Positions 1 through 6,790 of a stretch of DNA of 8,421 nucleotides are shown piece after piece. The DNA is taken from the NCBI GenBank assembly GCA_045599065.1, contig JAZRVJ010000024.1, positions 1-8,421 on the forward strand. The letters run 5' to 3'. Both the position numbers and the translations under genes were made by a program. The notes below the pieces were generated by a model. The model ran no database searches, was not told where the DNA came from, and was given only the letters and a program-made list of their open reading frames with translations. Origin of the DNA: Hennigella sp045599065 (GTDB lineage: Bacteria; Bacillota_I; Bacilli_A; Mycoplasmatales; Mycoplasmoidaceae). Positions within the stretch are counted from its first letter, which is position 1, and each line of letters starts with the position of its first letter.

Positions 1-44
1 ACTGCACCTATTGCACCAATTTTAGCTAACTTTTTTCTTTTCAT
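1..44 (-). CDS. 5' end of a minus-strand gene, possible secreted or lipoprotein (partial)
   Basis: An ATG at 44-42 opens a frame that runs out of the left edge of the window after about 14 codons. The visible product begins MKRKKLAKIGAIGAV. A short lysine/arginine-rich start followed by small and hydrophobic residues looks like the start of a mollicute signal peptide or lipoprotein leader, but too little is visible to name a family. A perfect TATAAT lies only 6 nt upstream of the ATG (56-51, minus strand), so the transcript would have almost no 5' untranslated region. The gene is divergent from the PnuC-like gene at 220. The start is well supported by the promoter position; the function is unknown. 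Confidence 0.55.
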   Translation of the reverse strand, partial: MKRKKLAKIGAIGA

Positions 45-50
45 ATAAAT

Positions 51-56
51 ATTATA
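51..56 (-). promoter_or_regulatory. -10 box (TATAAT) of the left-edge gene, inside an inverted repeat
   Basis: The minus strand reads TATAAT at 56-51, 6 nt before the ATG at 44. The box sits between two inverted arms, TATAAAT/ATTTATA (44-50 and 58-64; the match extends to 44-52 and 56-64). No Shine-Dalgarno sequence fits between box and ATG, so a leaderless or nearly leaderless mRNA is inferred. No convincing -35 is visible. Confidence 0.5.
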
Positions 57-98
57 TATTTATAAAAGTAAGATTAATAATGTAAGCATTTTAGATAC

Positions 99-135
99 TA
101 AGGTTAAACACCACGGAGTTTAAGGTAAGCCTTAA
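99..135 (+). other. Possible structured RNA element with two alternative stems
   Basis: The intergenic region 45-219 has no open frame of note. Its striking part is 99-135. TTAAAC (104-109) is complementary to GTTTAA (118-123), and TAAGG (99-103) is complementary to CCTTA (130-134), giving an 11-bp stem with a 6-nt bulge (124-129). The same CCTTAA (130-135) is also complementary to TTAAGG (120-125), giving a competing 6-bp hairpin with a TAAG loop. No T-tract follows on either strand, so it is not a simple terminator. It may be a leader RNA for the PnuC-like gene or an operator. A second small inverted repeat, TTGCT/AGCAA, lies at 155-159 and 169-173. If transcription of the downstream gene begins at the -10 at 205-210, this element would not be in its mRNA. 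Confidence 0.3.
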
Positions 136-204
136 GTGAGACAAAAAAAGATAGTTGCTATTTTAATGAGCAAATCAGAGACTCTTTCTTCTAACTTTTT
201 CTTT

Positions 205-210
205 TATAAT
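205..210 (+). promoter_or_regulatory. -10 box (TATAAT) of the PnuC-like gene
   Basis: A perfect TATAAT ends 9 nt before the ATG at 220. A start of transcription 6-7 nt downstream would leave a leader of only 2-4 nt, consistent with the absence of a Shine-Dalgarno sequence. No clear -35 is seen; the upstream stretch is T-rich. Confidence 0.5.
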
Positions 211-219
211 TATTAAATA

Positions 220-1041
220 ATGAAAGCAAAAAATTTTTCTGATTTTGTGCAAAAACAAAATTTCTTTAAAGATATGTCTAAACTTGAACATATATTTTTA
301 TGAACAGGTTGTGGTATCTGTTTAGTTATTTTTATTGTTCAAGTTTCATTATTTAATGAAGCATTAACAAATTGGATTACTTGATTAACATTGTTTTCAT
401 CAATTCTTTTAATTATGTTTATTTATGCTGGCTCACAAAAAAGAATTATTTGTCCATTACTTGGCATAATTGCTGGTGCATTTTTGCTTGCTATATCATG
501 AAAACAAAATTTATATGGTTTAATGATTATGCAAGGATGCAACATCATTACAAGAATAATTACGTTAATTATGTGAACACGCAATTCTAATGATGTAGGA
601 AAGATTAAACCTAAAGAAGTAAAACTATGAATAGTTTTAGTTTATGTAGCTATATTTATAGGCTTATCTTTTTTATGAGCATGAATGGAAAAGTTTGAAT
701 GATTCTATAAGTTCTGGTCAGGTGGTAGTCAAACTGAGCCAAAATCTTATCCTATTAGACTTTTTGAATCATTCAGTTTAATGTTTGTATTAGCTAACAT
801 TGTTCCAATGATTAAGGGCTATCAATTTATTTGATGACTATATATAGCATGTGATGCTACTACAGCTGTCACATGAGCATTAACTGCGACAACAGGACAA
901 ATTAGTCCTTTAAGTCCTGAAGCTTTTAATTGCTGATCAACTTTTGCTTCATATATCTGCATGATGTCTTCTTGTGTTCTTGCTATTATTAGCTGGTATA
1001 AACCAATAAAGAAGAAACAAATTAGTAAAACTAGAGAATAG
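220..1041 (+). CDS. pnuC: PnuC-like nicotinamide riboside / vitamin transporter
   Basis: The protein has 273 aa and is strongly hydrophobic, with seven or eight probable membrane helices (about 24-45, 52-70, 77-94, 100-119, 136-154, 182-199, 203-221, 240-260). The layout and motifs fit the PnuC family of facilitators for nicotinamide riboside and related vitamins. The visible family-like motifs are a helix around KQNLYG (95-100), followed by IITLIMWTRNS (110-123), then a Lys-rich loop. Near the end are a Trp/Asp-rich helix (FIWWLYIACDATTAV) and a final aromatic helix. Substrate is not decided by sequence: PnuT (thiamine) or PnuX (riboflavin) relatives are possible. Uptake of a preformed cofactor precursor suits a genome-reduced mollicute. 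TGA is read as Trp at many positions. The ATG is the first after an in-frame stop at 214-216, there is no Shine-Dalgarno sequence, and TATAAT lies just upstream. It appears monocistronic, because its stop codon lies in the loop of a terminator hairpin. Confidence 0.72.
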
Positions 1042-1056
1042 AATCTCTAGTTTTTT
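1027..1056 (+). terminator. Rho-independent terminator of the PnuC-like gene
   Basis: The arms AAAACTAGAGA (1027-1037) and TCTCTAGTTTT (1044-1054) form an 11-bp perfect stem with a 6-nt loop, followed by T residues to 1056. The stop codon TAG (1039-1041) is in the loop, so the last codons of the gene form the left arm. Confidence 0.85.
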
Positions 1057-1074
1057 ATAATATAAAAATAAGGA
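1056..1074 (+). promoter_or_regulatory. Promoter (-10 TATAAT) and ribosome binding site of the small membrane protein gene
   Basis: A perfect TATAAT at 1056-1061 starts in the last T of the preceding terminator. It is followed by AAGGA at 1070-1074, 10 nt before the ATG at 1085. The predicted leader is about 17 nt. Unlike its upstream neighbour, this gene has a recognisable Shine-Dalgarno sequence. Confidence 0.5.
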
Positions 1075-1084
1075 AGCAAAAACA

Positions 1085-1348
1085 ATGGAAGAAAGAAATA
1101 ATAACGAAAAAGAATTAAAACGTATAAAGCATAGGAAGCTCAGTCATATTGTATATGCTATTTCTATCATGGGTGCAGGATTAGGAATGCTTATTGCTGG
1201 ATTAATAAATTGGTTCAAACAAGAAATAATTGAAGTCCCAACATTAGATATTATTCTTATTGCTTTAGGAAGTTCATTTCTTTTAATAGGAACTATTTGA
1301 CTAATAACACAACTTGTAAAAAGAAAAGAAGAAAAAACTAGAGGTTAA
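1085..1348 (+). CDS. Small two-helix membrane protein of unknown function
   Basis: The protein has 87 aa. It reads through one TGA (1298-1300) as Trp and ends at TAA 1346-1348. I do not recognise a family. A charged N-terminus of about 20 residues (MEERNNNEKELKRIKHRK) is followed by a hydrophobic helix at about 21-44 that contains Gly-rich GAGLGM. A short polar loop with FKQEIIEVP follows, then a second helix at about 55-78 and a basic tail KRKEEKTRG. With positive charges on both ends, the positive-inside rule suggests a hairpin topology with both termini in the cytoplasm. The start is supported by AAGGA 10 nt upstream. It has its own -10 and sits between two terminators, so it is probably a single-gene unit. 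Its stop codon lies in a terminator shared with the convergent glycosidase gene. Confidence 0.7.
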
Positions 1349-1359
1349 CCTCTAGTTTT
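1334..1359. terminator. Perfect 26-bp palindrome, shared bidirectional terminator
   Basis: The arms 1334-1346 (AAAACTAGAGGTT) and 1347-1359 are exact reverse complements, with A-runs on the left and T-runs on the right. Each strand therefore reads a hairpin followed by T residues. The stop codon of the plus-strand gene (1346-1348) and that of the minus-strand glycosidase (1354-1352) both lie inside it, with only 3 nt between them. The CTAGAG core resembles the terminator at 1027-1056. Confidence 0.85.
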
Positions 1360-3298
1360 CTTTTGGGAAGTCGCATTTGAAGAAGATATTAACCATACAA
1401 GTGGTTGGGTTTTCATATATGTATGCATGTCTTCCAGCTGATGAATAGTTTGTTAGTATTATCTTTTTAGAACCATCCTTATAATTGATACTAAATCTAA
1501 CTATTTCATCAGACTCGGCTGTTTCTTTAGTTAAATTATTAGTATCAAGATCTCTAATTTGGATATCTCTCATAGGAACAATATCATCGCCTTGTAAGAA
1601 AGTATTATGATATTGATCAAATGCTAAAACATGAGGACCATAAGTAAAATAAACTTTATCATGAATTCTATGTAGCACCGGCTTTGGATTGAATGAAACA
1701 GCGATAGTTTTAATGTTTTTTAATGTACCTGCCTCAAAATATTTACCTGGAGCAACAGTTTTTTTCTCGCCGTTAATAGTAATAGTAGGTTCATTAGACC
1801 ATGATGGTATTCTTAATATTAGTTTCTCGTCGCTTTTTGATTGAATAGTTATATCTGCGTTACCTTTAGTGTCATAATCACCATCAATTTTTAATATAGT
1901 TCTATCACTACTATAGACACCTTTATAGTATTCATTTAAATATCATTTATTACCAAATGCACGACAGGCATTCATCCCCATTAGCCCAACAGATGCTGGT
2001 GCATTACATTGACAGCAACCATATGTTTCAAATCCAGTAGCAGGCTTAAGGAACTTAACAACACCACCCGCATCTATACCTCGTGGCTCACAGCATATAG
2101 GTGAATATGTATCAAAAGGGAAATTAGCTACAAAAGTATCTTCTTTTTTATATGGGTTATATCATCTAATTTTTTGATTATCAACATTTAAAGCCCCTAA
2201 GAAGGCATTTAAAGCAGAAGTTTCAAATTGTTCATAGTATTTAATATCATGTGTTTCTTCATATAAGATATTTAAAATTCTCATTCATGTAACTGTAACA
2301 CATGTTTCATTACCCCAACGTAATGGTCAACCTTGTCCAGTATGACTTGTTGTTTGACTTACATTACCAGCATGTCATTGCTCTTCTTCATAGCCACCAG
2401 AACCAATAACTGTTATTTCTTCTTTAGCTATTTTATTAAAGTAATTTAGAGCTGCTTTAATTAAGCTTTTATCTCATACGACCTTACCATAACGGTATAC
2501 ACCTTCAAAGAATGACATAGATTCATAAGCTTTTCTAACAGGAAAATCTATTGGATTTAAATTAGCTTTTGCAGCATCAATCATATTTCCATCAAAAGAA
2601 CCTCCGGTGTTTATGATGTAAGTAGCAAAATCTAAATATCTTTTTTCATGCGTTACTTCATATAGATTAACCATAGGTTCTAGGATAGTACATGAGTTTA
2701 GGCCTCTTCATTGATCAAAACCAGTATGAGTAATATCTATTTTACCAGGTCCTATATACTTAAGAATATAATCAGCATGTTTTTTAAGCCCTTCAATTAT
2801 TTGCTCTTTAAACTCTTCTTCCTTGCAGATATCATAGAAGTGTAGTAAACCAGTCATGACATATTTTCTACCTCACATATCTCAATCCTTAAATTCTTTT
2901 GTTGGATGATAAGTGGAAATTCTACCATCAACATCTTCTGTTTGCGCTTCTAGAATATCTTCAACTGATGTTTTTAGTTCTTTATATAAATTTTCATCAT
3001 GCGAATATTTATAGCACAAGACACCCCCACGCATCATCTTACCCCAAAACTCACCACGTCAGTTGGCTCCAGCATTTTCATCTGTATCTTCATGGTCTCT
3101 AAAAACTTGAACAATTTGTTTTCACAAACCGTCTTGTTTTAATTGATTATTGAAACAAATATCTTGTAAGTTAGCAAAAAATGGAGCTTCAATATTTGTT
3201 GTAATATCACTTTGCTTAATGTTTTGTCCACAAGAAAATAGTGGAAGCACAGAAAGTGATGATGTTAAACATATAGATTTTAGTCATATTTTTTTCAT
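1352..3298 (-). CDS. GH127-like (DUF1680, beta-L-arabinofuranosidase family) glycoside hydrolase lipoprotein
   Basis: The protein has 648 aa. Residues 1-23 form a lipoprotein signal peptide: MKKIWLK, a hydrophobic core, and lipobox PLFSC with Cys23 as the predicted lipid anchor, so the enzyme should sit on the outer face of the membrane. About 40-475 matches the GH127/DUF1680 helical barrel, with GEFWGK near the start, WDMWGRKY at 139-146 and ETC at 331-333. CCQCN begins at 428. In characterised GH127 enzymes a Glu, three Cys and a zinc ion form the active site with a Cys nucleophile; E331, C333, C428 and C429 fit these roles. The C-terminal beta domain (about 480-648) carries LRIPSW and a VYFTYGP motif typical of the family. 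Characterised members mostly release L-arabinofuranose, yet the neighbours are rhamnose genes, so the substrate is uncertain. The start has GAGGA 7 nt upstream and its own TATAAT. Trp is often encoded by TGA. Confidence 0.88.
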
Positions 3299-3305
3299 AA
3301 TAGTA

Positions 3306-3322
3306 TCCTCAACTTGATTATA
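3306..3322 (-). promoter_or_regulatory. Promoter and ribosome binding site of the glycosidase gene
   Basis: The minus strand reads TATAAT at 3322-3317 and GAGGA at 3310-3306, 7 nt before the ATG at 3298. Transcription would start almost at the Shine-Dalgarno sequence, giving a leader of about 12 nt. Together with the terminator just upstream, this makes the glycosidase a separate transcription unit from rhaA. Confidence 0.6.
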
Positions 3323-3334
3323 TTTTTTTAATTA

Positions 3335-3359
3335 AAAAAAGAGCATTAAGCTCTTTTTT
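3335..3359 (-). terminator. Terminator of the rhamnose operon after rhaA
   Basis: On the minus strand AAAAAAGAGC (3359-3350) pairs with GCTCTTTTTT (3344-3335) around a 5-nt loop, followed by further T to 3334. It starts 1 nt after the rhaA stop codon. The plus strand also forms a hairpin with a T-tract, but no gene needs it there. Confidence 0.85.
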
Positions 3360-3360
3360 A

Positions 3361-4596
3361 TTATTTACGTTTAGATAATACTTTCTTTTCGTATTTAAGT
3401 ACTCTATCTAATCAGTTTGATTCAAGACTAACTTTTTGCTTCTTGCAGTATTCATCTCAAACTTCGCCTCAAGGAAGAGTTTTAATTTCTTCTTGAATAG
3501 CTAATAGTTTAGTGAAATCTGATTTGTCTTGTAATTGCTTTAATAGCTTTCATGGTGTTAATAAAGCAATTAACAAAGCTTTTTCCATGTTTCTTGCACC
3601 AATTACCATTGCTGCTACACGATTAATTGAAGCATCAAAGTAGTCAAGACCAATGTAAGCTCTATTTAAAGCATCACATTTAACTAATTCATTAGCTACA
3701 TCTTGTAAGTCATCATTTAATCTTAATACGTGATCAGAGTCTCATCTAACTGGACGTGATACGTGGAAAGCAATAGATGGATAGAATGTTAATAATGATG
3801 AAATCTTATCTGCAACATTTTCAGTTGGATGGAAATGTCCTGTATCTAATAAACATAATACATTATGTTTAGCAGCATAATTCATATAGAATTCGTTGCT
3901 ACCTGTTGTATATGATTCTAGACCAATGCCAAATAATTTAGATTCAACAGATACATCCATAATCTTTTTGTTGTACTTGTAACCTTTTAGAGCTTTATCT
4001 AATGATTCAGCAAGTCTTTGTCTTGGTCCAATTCTATCTGCCGGAACATCTTTTAGACCATCAGGAATTCAAATGTTACATAATGCTTTTTGTTTTAATT
4101 CCTTTGCAAAGTATTCTGTAACCTTAATTGAATTGATAGTGTGTTTAATTCAATAATCTCTTACCTTTTTATCTGGTGAAGATAATGACATATTATCTTT
4201 ACACATAGGTGAAGAGAAATATGTTGGGTTCATATCTAGGCCTAAATGACGTTTCTTTGCATATTCAACTCATGCTTTGAATTGTCTTGGACCAATATTA
4301 GCACGATCAACAACCTTACCTGTTTGATACATTGCATGTAAATTTAGTTTCTTCTTACCTGGAATGTGTCTAAGTGCTTCATCAATGTCCATTTTCATTT
4401 CATTAAAGTTTCTAGCACGTCCTGGGTAATTACCAGTAGCTTGGATACCACCAGTAAGGGAACCAGCATTTTCAAAACCTAGTACATCATCAAATTGTCA
4501 AATGTGTAAACTAATTTTTACTTTAGCAAGTTTTCTCATTGCTTCAGCTGGATCGATGCCAAATTTGGCATAAGCTTTTTTAATTTCAGTTCTCAT
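3361..4596 (-). CDS. rhaA: L-rhamnose isomerase
   Basis: This cytoplasmic enzyme interconverts L-rhamnose and L-rhamnulose, the first step of the pathway. The protein has 411 aa against 419 in E. coli, and it is collinear with that enzyme over nearly its full length. With an offset of 16, the metal ligands E234, D267, H294 and D334 of the E. coli protein correspond to E218, D251, H278 and D318. The catalytic H270, D302 and D304 correspond to H254, D286 and D288. The visible signature blocks are NIWIPDG, ESKLFGIG, DTGHFHPTE, HVSRPVRWDSDH and GLDYFDASINR. The block that reads NPTCFSHP in E. coli is NPTYFSSP here, so a His is replaced by Ser. The ATG is preceded by AAAGGAG (4608-4602) at a spacing of 5 nt. 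The gene follows rhaB by 19 nt and is last in the operon before a hairpin terminator. TGA encodes Trp285 inside the active-site motif. Confidence 0.96.
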
Positions 4597-4601
4597 ATAT
4601 A

Positions 4602-4608
4602 CTCCTTT
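4602..4608 (-). promoter_or_regulatory. Ribosome binding site of rhaA
   Basis: AAAGGAG on the minus strand, 5 nt before the rhaA ATG. It is among the strongest Shine-Dalgarno sequences in the window and fits entirely in the 19-nt gap after rhaB, indicating separate initiation within a polycistronic mRNA. Confidence 0.75.
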
Positions 4609-4615
4609 TGAACTT

Positions 4616-5911
4616 TTATTTCTTTATATTTTCTTGAACCTTTAGGTTTCCCATAATGGTTGCTTCCATAGGAATGGCTATAACTTTACGGCCACTAATT
4701 TCCTCTGTGAATTTGTTCAGGGCTTTATTTTTAGCCCCACCACCTGCAACGCATATCTTTTTATATGGTTGTTCAAGAATCTTTTCTAATGTATCACAAA
4801 CATCTCTATAAGCTGTTGCTAAAGAACGGAAGATAGTTCGATACAAATCACCGTCTGTTTGTGGCTGCTTATCTGCTGGCAGCAATAATTTAATAGCTTC
4901 GATCATATTCTTTGGTGATAGTAGTGTAGGGTGGTTAACATCAAAGACTTCATTGTAGGTAGACTTTAAAGCAATCTCATCAATTTCGTCATAACCATAG
5001 TTATGGTGTTTCTTTGTTTCATTAAATAATCAAAGACCCATAACATTCTTAATATAGCCCATGAAGTTAACACTTCCTTCATTAGAGAAGTTATTTTCTA
5101 ATCCTAGTGGAGAAACATGGCCTTTTTGTAGTTTAACACCTACTAATGATCATGTACCACTAGAGATAATAACTGTATCAAAATCAGCTTCTATTGCATA
5201 AAATGCACTAGCTGTATCATGAGTAGCAGCCATTACTACAGGAATATCAACTCCAATTTCTTTAGCTACTTCTGGTTTTAGATTTCCAACAACATAACCA
5301 GGTTTAACTAAGTTATTAAATAGATGTTTAGGTAAACCTAATTTTTCAATTAACTCTTGACTATATTTATTTGTTTTTAGATCAATTAAACCTGAAGTAC
5401 AAGCCATTGTATATTCATGTACTTTCTTACCTGTTAATAAATAAGTTAAATATTCAGGAATAAACAAGAAATCGGTAGCATGATCTAAACGTTTATTCTT
5501 GTTATCACTCATTAATTGATAAACAGTGTTGATTTGGTTATTTTGCATACCAGTGATTTGATAAAGATCTGCATAAGAGATAACATTTTTAATTTCATTA
5601 AATGTTTCTGCAGTTCTTTGGTCTCTATATGCATAAACTGGTGAAATTATCTTATCTTCATTTAATAAGACATAATCAACCCCTCAAGAGTCAATTGCAA
5701 GGGAATTAACCTTTGGATATTTCTTGATGGCCATTTTTAAGCCAAGTAAAACATTTTCCCAAATCTTTTTAATGTCTCAAGTTAAACGTCCATCTTCTGC
5801 AACCAGATAATCGCAAAAACGGTGAACTTCATCTAATGTACCATTAGCTGATACAGTTACACGTCCACTTGAAGCACCTAAATCAATTGCAATGTAATTA
5901 TTTGATTTCAT
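4616..5911 (-). CDS. rhaB: Rhamnulokinase (C-terminally short)
   Basis: This is an FGGY-family sugar kinase that phosphorylates L-rhamnulose at O1 with ATP, the second step of the pathway. The protein has 431 aa. The N-terminal ATPase motif IDLGASSGR (9-17), the DSWGVDY block, ATHDTASAF with predicted catalytic base D232, and SSGTWSLVG (250-258) are all present. So are the nucleotide-binding GGGAKN (390-395) and EATIMGN (416-422). Rhamnulokinases commonly have about 460-490 residues and continue for some 40-60 residues after the last motif; here the protein stops 9 residues after it, 19 nt before rhaA. The core catalytic motifs are intact, so activity is plausible. Start choice: ATG at 5911 has AAGGAG at 5921-5916, and this lies inside the end of rhaD, so the two genes overlap by 14 nt and are probably translationally coupled. 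TGA is used for Trp, for example in SSGTW. Confidence 0.93.
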
Positions 5912-6725
5912 CTAACTCCTTAAACACTCCTTTCATAGGTTTAAGTTTTCATAGTTTGCATAATCCTTTTAATACTTTAACAGGAATTACATTCACTACA
6001 TGTCCTAATGAAAGCATGTAGACTTTAGCTGTCTTTTCTACAGTTTCAATTAGACCAAATGCTTCATCTATGTCATTACCACAACCATAGATACCATGGT
6101 TAGTTCAGCTAACAACTCTGAAGTCTTTCATTTTTTTAGCTGTAGCTAAACCTATTTCTTTTGTACCACAAACCATACAATGAAGCACACCTACACCTTC
6201 AGGGAAAACAACAATTGCTTCAGTGTTTGTTGTTCATAAACGCTTAGTTAGTTCTTTGTCACTAACTTTAGTGCAAGCACCCATACACATTGTATAAGTT
6301 GGATGTGTATGAATAATTACACGGTTTTTAGGATTAACTTTTAATCTTTGAGAGTGACACATAATATGAGCAGGGAATTCACTTGTGAATTTACCACCAT
6401 CTTTAAATCCTCATATTAAATGAGCAAACTTACCAGATTTGTCAATTTTGACTAATCCTAAATTAGTTTCTGGATCTATGATAATATTTTTGAAATATTT
6501 TCCTGTTCCAGTAACTAAGAAGTGTTTATTTCTTATATTTTTATCAGCAGTAAAGCCCAAAGCTATTTTTCTAATTGTTTTTGCTTTAGGAAAATATTGC
6601 TTAATGTATTTGTCATCAATTAAGAAAGAGATGTTACCACCATTTCTTTCATCTCACCCTTGACAGTACATATTCATTGCTATGACTGCTACTTCTTTAA
6701 CAAATTTTGAATTTATAAATTTCAT
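5898..6725 (-). CDS. rhaD: L-rhamnulose-1-phosphate aldolase
   Basis: This zinc-dependent class II aldolase splits L-rhamnulose 1-phosphate into dihydroxyacetone phosphate and L-lactaldehyde. The protein has 275 aa, essentially the length of E. coli RhaD (274). The zinc ligands are visible as H139 and H141 in IIHTHP, and H210 in TNHGIYGCG. The catalytic Glu of the family fits E116 in SEFPAH, and the second conserved acidic position fits E169 in TEAIVVFPEG, followed by VGVL and a GTKEIG block. The N-terminus has the WDERNGGNIS motif (Trp by TGA) usual for the aldolase class II fold, involved in phosphate binding. The ATG at 6725 is the first codon of this homology; upstream is only a weak AAGAGA-like sequence. 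The 3' end overlaps rhaB by 14 nt. It lies 65 nt after the sugar symporter, probably in the same transcript. Confidence 0.94.
5916..5921 (-). promoter_or_regulatory. Ribosome binding site of rhaB inside the rhaD coding end
   Basis: AAGGAG on the minus strand, 4 nt before the rhaB ATG at 5911, within the last codons of rhaD. It decides the rhaB start and implies that ribosomes finishing rhaD pass over or reinitiate at this site. Confidence 0.7.
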
Positions 6726-6748
6726 ATTTTTCTATCTCTTAAAAAATA

Positions 6749-6774
6749 AAATAAAAAGAAAAATCTTTTTATTT
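6749..6774 (-). terminator. AT-rich hairpin between symporter and rhaD genes, possible partial terminator
   Basis: The arms AAATAAAAAGA (6749-6759) and TCTTTTTATTT (6764-6774) are perfect inverted repeats with a 4-nt loop. Only one G:C pair is present, so a stable terminator is unlikely. It could reduce read-through into rhaD, or protect the symporter message as a processed 3' end. No clear -10 box for rhaD is visible in the 65-nt gap, so read-through from the symporter promoter is assumed. Confidence 0.35.
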
Positions 6775-6790
6775 CATTAATTATTAATTG

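Noticed and set aside
400..450. An empty placeholder entry among the findings at these coordinates
   Set aside because: It carries no observation, has interest 0, and should be ignored; this stretch is ordinary coding sequence of the PnuC-like gene.
372..590. Plus-strand open frame of 72 codons
   Set aside because: It is out of frame within the PnuC-like gene, which shows continuous membrane-protein coding through the same region.
2899..3102. Plus-strand open frame of 67 codons
   Set aside because: It is antisense to well-matched GH127 coding sequence and its His/Tyr-rich product looks like a shadow.
4560..4640. A frameshift that would extend RhaB into rhaA
   Set aside because: An alternative frame stays open past the rhaB stop, but the residues it encodes do not resemble the rhamnulokinase C-terminus and it would overlap the start of rhaA.
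6439..6663. Plus-strand open frame of 74 codons
   Set aside because: It is antisense to rhaD, which has complete family motifs there.
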